The translations under genes were made by a program, and so were the position numbers. A stretch of DNA of 64,000 nucleotides, taken from Methylophilaceae bacterium LSUCC0401. GTDB taxonomy: Bacteria > Pseudomonadota > Gammaproteobacteria > Burkholderiales > Methylophilaceae. The notes below the pieces were generated by a model that saw only the letters and a program-made list of their open reading frames with translations, was not told the origin of the DNA and ran no database searches. The stretch is from assembly GCA_024919035.1 (NCBI GenBank), contig CP103442.1:930001-994000 (forward strand), written 5' to 3'. Shown piece after piece: positions 37,876-47,517 of this stretch (position 1 is the first letter of the stretch; every line of letters begins with the position of its first letter).

Positions 37876-38970
37876 ATGATTAAAAAAAATATCATAGTTG
37901 GATTATCTGGAGGGGTAGATTCAGCCGTGACTGCTCACCTACTCAAAAAACAAGGTCATAACGTTAAAGCATTGTTTATGAAAAATTGGGAGACTGATGA
38001 CGACGATGAATACTGCTCAAGTAAACAGGATCTTATTGATGCCATTAGTGTTGCTGAAAAGATTGGAATTGATATTGAGGTTGTAAACTTCGCAAAAGAA
38101 TACAAAGAGAAAGTTTTCAATTTATTTCTTTCTGATCTTAAGAAAGGTGTCACCCCGAATCCAGACATTCTTTGTAACTCTGAAATAAAGTTTGAGGCCT
38201 TTTTATCCCACGCTATAAAATTGGGAGCTGATTTTATTGCAACCGGTCATTATGCAAATGTTATTGAGAAGGATGGTCTTTTTTTTCTAACTAAAGGAAT
38301 TGACTCCTCAAAAGACCAGAGTTATTTTCTACATAAATTAAATCAAAAACAATTATCAAAATCAATTTTTCCGCTCGGTCAATATCTTAAAAGCGAGATA
38401 AGAGAGATTGCGAAAAAAAATGGTTTACATAATTTTGATCGAAAAGATTCCACAGGGATCTGTTTTATTGGTGAAAGACCTTTTACTGAATTTTTAAGTC
38501 AATTTATTAAAAAGAATCCTGGTGACATAGTCTCTGTGGAAGGAGAAAAAGTTGGAAAGCATGAGGGTTTAACTTTTTACACGATTGGGCAACGCCAAGG
38601 ACTTCATATTGGTGGAACAGCACGAGGGAATGGAGAGCCTTGGTTTGTTGTAGAAAAAAATTTAAAAGAAAATATGTTGGTTGTTGCTCAAGGTAGAAAT
38701 CATCCATCTTTGTTCCATGATGCCCTTATTGCTGAAAATTTACATGTGATTAGTAATCCATTTCCTATAAAGAGGGTTATTGGGGCAAAAACGAGATACA
38801 GGCAACCAGATGCAGCATGTCAGATAGATCAGATAGAAAAAAATCAGCTAACCTCGCTTTTTGGACAAAAACAATGGGCTATAACGCCAGGGCAATATGT
38901 AGTTTTTTATGACAGCAACGTTTGTCTTGGTGGCGCAGTGATTCATTCAGCATACAATAGTTTCAACTAA
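37876..38970 (+). CDS. mnmA: tRNA-specific 2-thiouridylase MnmA
   Basis: Forms 2-thiouridine at the wobble position of Lys, Glu and Gln tRNAs. The ATP-pyrophosphatase motif GLSGGVDSAVTAHLL opens the protein; the catalytic cysteines lie in PNPDILCNSEIKF (about residue 98) and DSTGICFIGERPF (about residue 195). 364 residues, normal. It starts 20 bases after proC and is followed by nadC after 7 bases. Confidence 0.96.
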   Translation: MIKKNIIVGLSGGVDSAVTAHLLKKQGHNVKALFMKNWETDDDDEYCSSKQDLIDAISVAEKIGIDIEVVNFAKEYKEKVFNLFLSDLKKGVTPNPDILCNSEIKFEAFLSHAIKLGADFIATGHYANVIEKDGLFFLTKGIDSSKDQSYFLHKLNQKQLSKSIFPLGQYLKSEIREIAKKNGLHNFDRKDSTGICFIGERPFTEFLSQFIKKNPGDIVSVEGEKVGKHEGLTFYTIGQRQGLHIGGTARGNGEPWFVVEKNLKENMLVVAQGRNHPSLFHDALIAENLHVISNPFPIKRVIGAKTRYRQPDAACQIDQIEKNQLTSLFGQKQWAITPGQYVVFYDSNVCLGGAVIHSAYNSFN

Positions 38971-38977
38971 ACAATCC

Positions 38978-39841
38978 ATGCAGTTTAAATATAAATTAAA
39001 ACTTTTACAGGAAATTAAAAAACATATTTCCCTTGCATTATCAGAGGACCTCGGAAGTGGAGATTTAACAAAATCATTCATTCCTCCTAAATCATACTCA
39101 TTAGCAAAAATTATTACTCGTCAAGACGCTATTTTTTGTGGAAAAATATGGATCAATGAAATCATTAAAACCAGAAAATCACTGAAGATAAAATGGTTGG
39201 TTAAAGATGGTCAAAAAATAACTAAAAATCAGTCAATATGTGAAATATCTGGCTCCACCCGCGATATTCTTGCAGTAGAAAGAGTATGTCTCAATTATAT
39301 TCAAGTTCTTTCTGGAACAGCGACAACCACAAATACTTTCGTAAATCTAATCAAACATACAAAATCAAAAGTTTTTGATACCCGAAAAACTCTCCCCGGA
39401 ATGAGGTTAGCCCAGAAATATGCAGTAAAAGTTGGTGGTGGTCGAAATCAAAGATTGGGTTTATATGACAATGCTCTTTTTAAGGAGAATCACATCACTG
39501 CTAACGGCAGCTTATTAAATTTGCTAAAAAAATTAAGGCAAAAAAAAATGTTTTTAAACTCACAAATTGAAGTTGAGTCAATTGATCAATTAACAACAGC
39601 TTTAAAATACCCCATAAAAAATATATTATTAGATAATTTCTCAGTTACTGATGTAAAAAAAGCCCTGCAAATTTCTAATCACAAAATTAACCTTGAAATC
39701 TCTGGCAATATCAATAAAAGGACCATCCTAAAGTACGCTTCATTGGGAAAACTAAGAATATCTGTCGGGCTGCTTACAAAAGATATACAAGCTATTGATT
39801 TCTCAATGTTAATTCAATCAAAAAAAACCAGTAATACTTGA
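38978..39841 (+). CDS. nadC: Nicotinate-nucleotide pyrophosphorylase (carboxylating)
   Basis: Quinolinate phosphoribosyltransferase of de novo NAD synthesis. EDLGSGDLT near the N-terminus, ERVCLNYIQVLSGTAT, DTRKTLPGMRLAQKYAVKVGGG and LDNFS are hallmark motifs. 287 residues. Product nicotinate mononucleotide feeds NadD and then NadE (encoded in this window). NadA and NadB are not here. The stop is immediately followed by two overlapping inverted repeats before ilvB. Confidence 0.95.
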   Translation: MQFKYKLKLLQEIKKHISLALSEDLGSGDLTKSFIPPKSYSLAKIITRQDAIFCGKIWINEIIKTRKSLKIKWLVKDGQKITKNQSICEISGSTRDILAVERVCLNYIQVLSGTATTTNTFVNLIKHTKSKVFDTRKTLPGMRLAQKYAVKVGGGRNQRLGLYDNALFKENHITANGSLLNLLKKLRQKKMFLNSQIEVESIDQLTTALKYPIKNILLDNFSVTDVKKALQISNHKINLEISGNINKRTILKYASLGKLRISVGLLTKDIQAIDFSMLIQSKKTSNT

Positions 39842-39878
39842 CCAAACCTATATAAATAGGTTATTTTAGCGGTTTGGT
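39841..39878 (+). other. Overlapping inverted repeats upstream of ilvB
   Basis: AACCTAT (39845-39851) pairs with ATAGGTT (39856-39862) across an ATAA loop, whereas ACCAAACC (39841-39848) pairs with GGTTTGGT (39871-39878). The two stems share AACC and so exclude each other. The second is followed by TTAAA, not a T tract. A TTGACC at 39838 with a TTATTT 17 bases on is a possible promoter overlapping the dyads. An operator or a small switch is possible. Confidence 0.4.
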
Positions 39879-39891
39879 TTAAATTCATATA

Positions 39892-41613
39892 ATGAGTACA
39901 AACAAGTTAACAGGTGCAGAAATTGTTATACATTCCTTGCACAAAGAAAACACAGAATTTGTTTTTGGTTATCCTGGCGGAGCTGTTCTAAATATCTATG
40001 ACGCCATTTTTCAGCTAAAAAAATTCAAGCACGTTCTTGTTCGTCATGAACAAGCAGCAGTACATGCTGCTGATGCTTACTCAAGATCCACAGGTAAAGT
40101 TGGAGTGGCGCTTGTAACTTCTGGACCTGGGGCCACAAATGCGGTTACTGGAATTGCAACCGCACACATGGATTCCATTCCTATGGTGATCATTTCTGGT
40201 CAAGTTCCTACCCATGCAATAGGCCAAGATGCTTTCCAAGAATGTGACACAGTGGGAATAACACGACCATGTGTTAAACATAATTTTTTAATCAAAAAAA
40301 TAGAAGACATAGCCCCTACCATTAAAAAAGCATTTCACATTGCAAAAACTGGGCGTCCAGGTCCAGTTGTTGTTGATATTCCTAAGGACATAACTGCTGA
40401 AGAGGCAGAATTTATTTATCCAGAAAATATTGAGTTAAGGTCATATAATCCAGTTGAAAAAGGTCATCAAGGTCAAATAACAAAGGCTTTAGAACTTCTG
40501 ATTCATGCAAAACGACCCATGGTTTACACTGGTGGAGGTGTGGTTTTAGGTGATGCCTCTGAATCTTTAACTAAATTAATGAAGAAACTTGGATTTCCTG
40601 TAACAAGCACTTTAATGGGATTAGGTGGATTTCCAGCAAGTGAAAAACAATTCCTTGGAATGTTAGGTATGCATGGAACCTATGAGGCAAATATGGCGAT
40701 GCAAGAATGTGATGTTCTAATTGCTGTTGGTTCTCGTTTCGATGATAGAGTCATCGGTAATCCCGATCATTTTTTATCAAAACCAAAAAAAATAATCCAT
40801 ATTGATATCGATCCAGCATCAATCTCAAAAAGAGTAAAAATTGATGTACCGATTGTGGGAAGTGTAAAAAGTGTTCTTGAAGATATGCTTGTTATATATG
40901 ACTCTCTTAAGACTGCTCATGATAAAAATAATCAAAAAGAGTGGATGATTCAAATTGAATCTTGGAGAGGGAAAAAATCATTAGACTTTCAAAACAGCAA
41001 AGAGGTGATTAAGCCCCAATATGTTGTGCAAGAATTACATAAAGTAACCAATGGTGATGCTTTTATAACCAGTGATGTTGGTCAACATCAAATGTGGGCA
41101 GCTCAATATTACCCATTTGATAAGCCAAGGAGATGGTTAAATTCAGGAGGTCTAGGAACTATGGGTGTGGGCTTACCCTATGCAATGGGAGCCCAATTAG
41201 CTCACCCAGAGGCACAAGTTGCTTGCGTCACTGGTGAAGCCTCAATTCAGATGTGTATCCAGGAATTATCCACATGCAAACAATTTCACCTTCCGATTAA
41301 AATTATTAACCTCAATAATCGATATATGGGAATGGTCAGACAATGGCAAGAATTTTTTTACGGTAATCGTTATGCTGAATCATACATGGATGCCCTCCCC
41401 GATTTCGTCAAATTAGCAGAATCTTATGGTCACATTGGAATGCAAATAAAAAATCCAAGTGACGTTTCCAGCGCTCTAGAAGAAGCATTTTCTATAAAAA
41501 ACAAAGAGCGACTTGTATTTTTAGATTTTTTAACTGATCAAACAGAAAATGTATATCCAATGGTTCCGAATGGCAAAGGTCTTTCACAAATGATTTTAGC
41601 TGAGGATTTATAA
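39892..41613 (+). CDS. ilvB: Acetolactate synthase large (catalytic) subunit
   Basis: ThDP- and FAD-dependent first common enzyme of branched-chain amino acid synthesis. The ThDP glutamate is in LVRHEQAAVHAADAY (about residue 48), the FAD domain is central (YTGGGV, GSRFDDRV), and the ThDP/Mg motif near the C-terminus is GEASIQMCIQEL with NNRYMGMVRQWQ. 573 residues. The usual GDG of the metal motif reads GEA here (V-T-G-E-A-S), as also seen in some family members. Its stop shares bases with ilvN's start. Confidence 0.95.
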   Translation: MSTNKLTGAEIVIHSLHKENTEFVFGYPGGAVLNIYDAIFQLKKFKHVLVRHEQAAVHAADAYSRSTGKVGVALVTSGPGATNAVTGIATAHMDSIPMVIISGQVPTHAIGQDAFQECDTVGITRPCVKHNFLIKKIEDIAPTIKKAFHIAKTGRPGPVVVDIPKDITAEEAEFIYPENIELRSYNPVEKGHQGQITKALELLIHAKRPMVYTGGGVVLGDASESLTKLMKKLGFPVTSTLMGLGGFPASEKQFLGMLGMHGTYEANMAMQECDVLIAVGSRFDDRVIGNPDHFLSKPKKIIHIDIDPASISKRVKIDVPIVGSVKSVLEDMLVIYDSLKTAHDKNNQKEWMIQIESWRGKKSLDFQNSKEVIKPQYVVQELHKVTNGDAFITSDVGQHQMWAAQYYPFDKPRRWLNSGGLGTMGVGLPYAMGAQLAHPEAQVACVTGEASIQMCIQELSTCKQFHLPIKIINLNNRYMGMVRQWQEFFYGNRYAESYMDALPDFVKLAESYGHIGMQIKNPSDVSSALEEAFSIKNKERLVFLDFLTDQTENVYPMVPNGKGLSQMILAEDL

Positions 41614-42104
41614 TGCGCCATATTATTTCTCTTTTAATGGAAAATGAATCCGGAGCACTATCCAGAGTTTCTGGTCTATTTTCTGCTCGAGGCTACAATA
41701 TAGAATCTCTGACCGTGGCACCAACCGAAGATCCTTCGTTATCAAGAATGACGATTGTTACTACTGGATCAAATGAAGTCATAGAACAAATTATCAAACA
41801 ACTCAATAAACTGATTGACGTTGTAAAAGTTTTGGATTTAAACGATGGAAAACATATTGAACGTGAGTTAATGCTTGTAAAAGTCAAGGCCTCTCATCAA
41901 TACCGTGAGGAAATGAAAAGAATTAGTGATATTTTCAGAGGCAGGATCATTGATGTCTCAGATAATACCTTCACTATTGAAATTACTGGATCATCAACCA
42001 AGCTTGATGCCTACATCGAAAGTTTAGACAAGTCAGCAATTGTTGAAACTGTTCGCACGGGTGCATCTGGAATTGGTAGAGGTGATAGAATACTGAAAAT
42101 TTAA
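41613..42104 (+). CDS. ilvN: Acetolactate synthase small (regulatory) subunit
   Basis: Regulatory partner giving valine feedback control. The ACT domain opens with HIISLLMENESGALSRVSGLFSARGYNIESL and is followed by a C-terminal domain with VKASHQYREEMKRI. 163 residues as in IlvH. It overlaps ilvB by one base, so stoichiometric translation is likely. Confidence 0.95.
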   Translation: MRHIISLLMENESGALSRVSGLFSARGYNIESLTVAPTEDPSLSRMTIVTTGSNEVIEQIIKQLNKLIDVVKVLDLNDGKHIERELMLVKVKASHQYREEMKRISDIFRGRIIDVSDNTFTIEITGSSTKLDAYIESLDKSAIVETVRTGASGIGRGDRILKI

Positions 42105-42109
42105 TTTAG

Positions 42110-43135
<1,026 letters not shown>

Positions 43136-43774
43136 ATGAATAAAAACTTCCCCATTCTTGCAAGAGAGGGTTGGCCCTTTATTGGATTAACCCTTTCGTT
43201 ATTAATTTTATCCATACTCTTTTGCCCCACCTTAGTAGTGATCTTGTTTCTAATTATTACCATTTTTGTGATCCAATTTTTTCGGGACCCCACTAGGTTA
43301 GCAAATACTAACCCAAATGAAGTCACATCAGCCGCTGATGGCAGAGTTATTGCAATTGAAAAAACAAGGGATCCATTTAATAATCGAGATTCTTTGAAAA
43401 TAAGTGTATTCATGAATGTCTTTAATGTGCATTCTAATAAGGCGCCTATTTCTGGAAAAGTTACCCAAAAAATTTATAAGCCGGGTAGTTTTTTAAATGC
43501 GGCATTAGAAAAAGCATCTAGTGAAAATGAATTGTGTGCAATTACCATCAAAACCCATGACAAAAAAATTATAACCTCAGTACAAATAGCAGGATTAATT
43601 GCTAGAAGAATTTTATGTTATGCAAGTGAGGGTGAAACCTTATCGAAAGGACAGCGTTACGGTTTTATTCGATTTGGGTCAAGAGTGGATCATTATCTGC
43701 CAGTAAATTCAAAAGTAAAAGTAAAGCTTGGTCAAAAAGTAAAAAATACTATCACCACTTTAGCTGAGATTTAA
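43136..43774 (+). CDS. psd: Phosphatidylserine decarboxylase (short form)
   Basis: Makes phosphatidylethanolamine. Hydrophobic N-terminal helix (about residues 18-45), then SAADGRVIAIE, FMNVFNVHSNKAPISG and the self-cleavage site Gly-Ser within RFGSRVDHYLP (about residue 182), where the pyruvoyl group forms. At 212 residues it is the archaeal/alphaproteobacterial-type short form also typical of betaproteobacteria. The ATG follows directly on the ilvC stop. pssA, which normally comes next, is missing; rppH in reverse lies 6 bases away. Confidence 0.94.
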   Translation: MNKNFPILAREGWPFIGLTLSLLILSILFCPTLVVILFLIITIFVIQFFRDPTRLANTNPNEVTSAADGRVIAIEKTRDPFNNRDSLKISVFMNVFNVHSNKAPISGKVTQKIYKPGSFLNAALEKASSENELCAITIKTHDKKIITSVQIAGLIARRILCYASEGETLSKGQRYGFIRFGSRVDHYLPVNSKVKVKLGQKVKNTITTLAEI

Positions 43775-43780
43775 AGTTAA

Positions 43781-44254
43781 CTAACCGGCAATAAACTCCC
43801 AGAGTTCATTTAGTGCTTGAGAATATACATCTTTTTTAAAATCAACTACTTCATTTAAGGGCTGCCAAAATTCTTCCCAGCGCCATTGATCAAACTCAGG
43901 CGCATCATGAGTATTTAAGTTTATTTGCTCATCCTCACCAATAAATCTAAGTAAAAACCATATTTGTTTTTGTCCCTTATAGCGTCCCTGCCAATAACTT
44001 CTCACAAACTTTTCAGGGACATCGTACTTAAGCCAGTCTTTTGATCGTCCAATTATTTCAATATTTTCTGGCTCTAAACCAACCTCCTCATACACCTCAC
44101 GATACATAGCCTCTTCTGGTGTTTCGCCAGCCTGTATGCCTCCTTGAGGAAATTGCCAATTATTCTCATTGGTTCGTTTAGCCCATAGGATTTTATGATC
44201 CTTATTAATAATTACGCTAGCAACGTTAGGCCTATATCCATCATCATCAATCAT
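43781..44254 (-). CDS. rppH: RNA pyrophosphohydrolase
   Basis: Nudix hydrolase that removes pyrophosphate from mRNA 5' ends and so triggers decay. The Nudix box is GGIQAGETPEEAMYREVYEEVGL (the core REVYEEVG at about residues 52-59). The N-terminal DGYRPNVASVIINKDHKILWAKR and FPQGGIQ match RppH. 157 residues. It is a single-gene leftward unit between psd and the beta-propeller lipoprotein gene. Confidence 0.94.
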   Translation of the reverse strand: MIDDDGYRPNVASVIINKDHKILWAKRTNENNWQFPQGGIQAGETPEEAMYREVYEEVGLEPENIEIIGRSKDWLKYDVPEKFVRSYWQGRYKGQKQIWFLLRFIGEDEQINLNTHDAPEFDQWRWEEFWQPLNEVVDFKKDVYSQALNELWEFIAG

Positions 44255-44300
44255 TGTTAGAATTCCTTATCTATACTCAATTTTTTCATAAATATCCAAT

Positions 44301-45239
44301 TTGATAAACATATCTTTAAAAATTTTTTTAATTCTATCCTTTATCCTAAATTTATCTGGGTGTCAGAATTCCACCGTTGCCCTTATAACCAACCAGGGCG
44401 ATGATACTGTCTCGATAGTTAATTTGGATGACCTTAAGGTAATCAAGACCCTTCAAACCGACAAAGGTCCTCTAGGCGTTGAATTTATTGATACTAATCA
44501 TGCGGTAATTTCAAATACAAAAAATCAAACCCTACAAGTCATAAATCTTAATAATTTTGAAATTACTAACCGAATCAAATTGGGATTCACTCCTTTGGGA
44601 ATGGTGTCCATTACAAAAGAAAAGCGGCTCTATGTATCCTCATGGTACGAAAACAAAATTTATCTATTTGATACACAATCCTGGAAGCAATTGCTTCAGA
44701 TTGAGGTGGCAAAGACACCATCCGGCTTGGCTTACAATACCAAACAAGGCCTCCTTATTTGTGCCAATCGTGATGAAAATATTGCAACCATAATAAAAGA
44801 TAATAAAATTCTAAAGACGATAAAAACAGGTGAACATCCATTTGGTGTCTATACACTTGATGACCAAGCTTTTACGGTAAACGTCTACTCAAATAATATT
44901 ACTCAAATAGATTTAAATAATTTCTCAAGCAAAGAGATTAATTCAGGGAGTCATCCTTACAATATGGTGATCCATAAAAATAAAATTTTTATTACCAATA
45001 CCCAAGACGACACGGTGAGCGTGGTCAACAAAACCACTCAAGAATTAATTGTTAACTTAAAAACCCAAGAGGTTCCAGAAAATATTGGTATAGATGAAAC
45101 AAATAATCAACTAGTAATAACCAATTGGGGATCAAACACAATTAGTATATTTGATCTAAATACTTTGAAATTAATTAAACATATTAAAACTGGAAAAGAA
45201 AGTCGTGCTTTTGGGAATTTTATTTGGTCAAAAAGATAA
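44301..45239 (+). CDS. YncE-like beta-propeller lipoprotein
   Basis: Predicted lipoprotein: signal peptide with lipobox LSGC (Cys about residue 21), then seven blades of the YVTN/YncE type, each with a core such as DDTVSIVNLDDLKVIKTL, QTLQVINLNNFEITNRI or NTISIFDLNTLKLIKHI. 312 residues. The start appears to be TTG. Such propellers bind proteins or ligands in the periplasm; no catalytic residues are recognised. It lies 61 bases before the exported SRPBCC gene, which has its own promoter, so functional linkage is only suggested. Confidence 0.83.
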   Translation: MINISLKIFLILSFILNLSGCQNSTVALITNQGDDTVSIVNLDDLKVIKTLQTDKGPLGVEFIDTNHAVISNTKNQTLQVINLNNFEITNRIKLGFTPLGMVSITKEKRLYVSSWYENKIYLFDTQSWKQLLQIEVAKTPSGLAYNTKQGLLICANRDENIATIIKDNKILKTIKTGEHPFGVYTLDDQAFTVNVYSNNITQIDLNNFSSKEINSGSHPYNMVIHKNKIFITNTQDDTVSVVNKTTQELIVNLKTQEVPENIGIDETNNQLVITNWGSNTISIFDLNTLKLIKHIKTGKESRAFGNFIWSKR

Positions 45240-45269
45240 AATTCTATTTAGTTATAGTAAGATGGAGTT

Positions 45270-45278
45270 TGTTATAAG
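45270..45278 (+). promoter_or_regulatory. Extended -10 promoter of the SRPBCC gene
   Basis: TGTTATAAG is an extended -10 (TG-N-TATAAG). The expected start near 45285 leaves a short leader containing an AAGGA Shine-Dalgarno (45290-45294) ahead of the ATG. No good -35 was seen at the standard distance. Confidence 0.5.
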
Positions 45279-45300
45279 AATAAATATTTAAGGATTTTAG

Positions 45301-45825
45301 ATGAAAAAATTAGTTGTATTTTTAACCGCATTATTTTTTGTTTTTACAGCATTTGCTCATGGTCCAACACCACAAAAAGTTCAAAAATCAGTCAAAATTG
45401 CTGCGAGCCCAGCTACTGTATGGGCAGTGGTAAAAGATTTTGACAATGCTAACAAATGGCTCCCTTTTGTATCAGATATTAAAATTGAAACTAAGGGTGA
45501 AGAAAAGTTTAGAACCTTAACTCTTAAAAAAGGTGGCAAGGTCTTAGAAAAGCTCAAAGGAGTTGATGATGATTTAATGAAAATTAAATTTGAAATTGTT
45601 GAGGGTGATGTTCCTGTTGCGGATTGTAATATGTACATCACGGTCACTAAAGGAGCAAATGACAATGAGTCTGAAGTTCAATGGACTGCTCGCTTTTACA
45701 GAGTATATAAATTAAATCCACCCATTCCTGAAGGTCAAGATGACGAGTCTGCATTGAATGCTATGAACTCTGTTGTCGATGCCGCTTTGCCAGAATTAAA
45801 AAAACTTATTGAATCACAAAAGTAA
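45301..45825 (+). CDS. Exported SRPBCC-family protein
   Basis: A 174-residue protein with a signal peptide ending TAFA and a helix-grip (START-like) fold of the polyketide cyclase/dehydrase family: KSVKIAASPATVWAVVKDFDNANKWLP is the typical first strand-helix, followed by five strands and a long C-terminal helix (ALNAMNSVVDAALPELKKLI). This fold forms a pocket for hydrophobic ligands; the ligand is unknown and most relatives are cytoplasmic, so export is notable. It has its own promoter and precedes the esterase gene by 15 bases. Confidence 0.86.
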   Translation: MKKLVVFLTALFFVFTAFAHGPTPQKVQKSVKIAASPATVWAVVKDFDNANKWLPFVSDIKIETKGEEKFRTLTLKKGGKVLEKLKGVDDDLMKIKFEIVEGDVPVADCNMYITVTKGANDNESEVQWTARFYRVYKLNPPIPEGQDDESALNAMNSVVDAALPELKKLIESQK

Positions 45826-45840
45826 TTTTTTTAATTTATA

Positions 45841-46437
45841 TTGCTTCAACTTAATAAAGAATCGCATACCAAGGCCTTAATTATTTGGTTACACGGCCTT
45901 GGTGCAGATTCAAATGATTTTTTCCCCTTTTTTAATATTAAAGAGTTTAAGAACTACCATATTGTTATTCCTAATGCACCATTAAGACCAGTTTCATTGA
46001 ATCAAAATATGCTGATGAGGGCATGGTTTGATATGAAAAATCTAACCCTTGAGCACTTAAACGAATCAGACTTTATTGATTCATCGCAGATCATTGATAA
46101 GATTATTAATAACTTCAATCACGATAAGGTCATCATCGGTGGATTCTCACAAGGTGCTGCCTTATCTTTGTATTATGGAGCAACATCAAACAATAAAATT
46201 AATGGGATTGTATGCTTTTCAGGATTTTTACCAAATTTTAGTTATGCCCATAAAAATATGGATACACCCATTTTAAAAATTCATGGCACACATGATGAAA
46301 TCATCGATATTAAGGTTTCACAGCAATCCATGTCTCAAATAAACTTTTCTAACCTTAATTCTAAAAGCTACAATATGGGTCATAATGTGGTTAATGAACA
46401 AATTTCTGATTTTCTTGAATTTTTGGAGAAATTATAA
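45841..46437 (+). CDS. Alpha/beta hydrolase, carboxylesterase/acyl-protein thioesterase family
   Basis: A 198-residue serine hydrolase of the phospholipase/carboxylesterase (EstB/APT) family. WLHGLGADSNDF opens the fold; the triad is Ser103 in GGFSQGAAL, Asp152 in GTHDEII and His181 in MGHNV. No signal peptide, hence cytoplasmic. The start is TTG; the family's first strand begins a few residues later, which supports it. Physiological substrate is unknown. It overlaps xseB by one base. Confidence 0.88.
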   Translation: MLQLNKESHTKALIIWLHGLGADSNDFFPFFNIKEFKNYHIVIPNAPLRPVSLNQNMLMRAWFDMKNLTLEHLNESDFIDSSQIIDKIINNFNHDKVIIGGFSQGAALSLYYGATSNNKINGIVCFSGFLPNFSYAHKNMDTPILKIHGTHDEIIDIKVSQQSMSQINFSNLNSKSYNMGHNVVNEQISDFLEFLEKL

Positions 46438-46658
46438 TGGCCGAGAAAAATAAAAGTTTTGACCTGATTCTTGAGGAACTTGAAGCCATAGTTGAATCAA
46501 TGGATGATGGAAATTTAAAACTTGAAGAAACCATTGATTCCTATGAAAGAGGAATAACCTTGATTAAACAAGCTCAGCAAAGTCTTCAGGCTTTTGAAAA
46601 AAAAATTAAAATTTTAAATGAACAAAATGAGTTAAAAGATTTTGATGAGCCAAGTTGA
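46437..46658 (+). CDS. xseB: Exodeoxyribonuclease VII small subunit
   Basis: 73-residue coiled-coil subunit of exonuclease VII, which degrades single-stranded DNA. The segment FDLILEELEAIVESMDDGNLKLEETIDSYERG is the family core (residues 7-38). xseA is not in the window. It is placed before ispA-dxs, a common order, and overlaps ispA by 14 bases. Confidence 0.92.
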   Translation: MAEKNKSFDLILEELEAIVESMDDGNLKLEETIDSYERGITLIKQAQQSLQAFEKKIKILNEQNELKDFDEPS

Positions 46659-47517
46659 AAAATTTGAAAAATTCAAATCCGAATTCAATAATTTCCTATT
46701 AGAGCGAATTCCAAAAACAAATAATGTCCTTCATAAAGCCATACGTTACTCATTAGAAAATGGTGGTAAACGTTTTCGGGCATACCTCCTGTTTATTGTT
46801 GGAAGACATTTTAAATATTCCAAACATCAGCTTTATTCCTTCGGTGCTGCTATAGAAATGATTCATGCCTACTCTTTAGTTCATGATGACCTCCCATGTA
46901 TGGATAATGATGACTTAAGGCGCGGTAAAAAAACATGTCATAAAAAGTTTGATGAGGCACAAGCGCTCTTGGTTGGGGACGCCCTTCAATCACTGGCGTT
47001 TCAATTGCTCAGTTCTGATAGCATTAAAATATCGAGTGAGCTTAAATTAAAGTGTATTCATCTAATTGCAAATTCAATCGGCCCTGAGGGTATGGTGTTT
47101 GGGCAGTCGCTGGATATGCTTTATGAGAAAAAAAAGCCAAATAAAAAAATCCTTGAAATGATTCATTCCAATAAAACAGGTAAGCTGATTAGCGCTAGTA
47201 TTCTCCTTCCTGTTTTGCTCTCAAATCTGCATAAGTCGCGATATAATAATTTTTCTATTTTAGCTAAATTATTGGGCTTGTTATACCAAATGATTGATGA
47301 CTATTTGGATGCAACATCAAATAAAACCATCTTAGGAAAAAATCCTGGAAACGACTTAAATACAAAAAAAATTACTTACTTTTCTTTGTATGGACAGAAA
47401 AGATTGAAAGCAATTATAGAAATCAATTTTAAAGAAATAGCAAGATTAGCAAAAAATCTAAAACTCCCAACCGAGTTTACCTTTTTAATAACAGAAATGT
47501 ATGAACGCATTGAATAG
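46645..47517 (+). CDS. ispA: Farnesyl diphosphate synthase (polyprenyl synthetase family)
   Basis: Condenses isopentenyl diphosphate with allylic diphosphates. The first aspartate motif is HDDLPCMDNDD (about residue 83) followed by RRGKKTCHKKF; the second is MIDDYLD (about residue 223), where bacterial enzymes usually have DDILD. 290 residues from the ATG at 46645; a TTG one codon earlier is a weaker start. It overlaps dxs by 17 bases. Confidence 0.94.
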   Translation: MSQVEKFEKFKSEFNNFLLERIPKTNNVLHKAIRYSLENGGKRFRAYLLFIVGRHFKYSKHQLYSFGAAIEMIHAYSLVHDDLPCMDNDDLRRGKKTCHKKFDEAQALLVGDALQSLAFQLLSSDSIKISSELKLKCIHLIANSIGPEGMVFGQSLDMLYEKKKPNKKILEMIHSNKTGKLISASILLPVLLSNLHKSRYNNFSILAKLLGLLYQMIDDYLDATSNKTILGKNPGNDLNTKKITYFSLYGQKRLKAIIEINFKEIARLAKNLKLPTEFTFLITEMYERIE

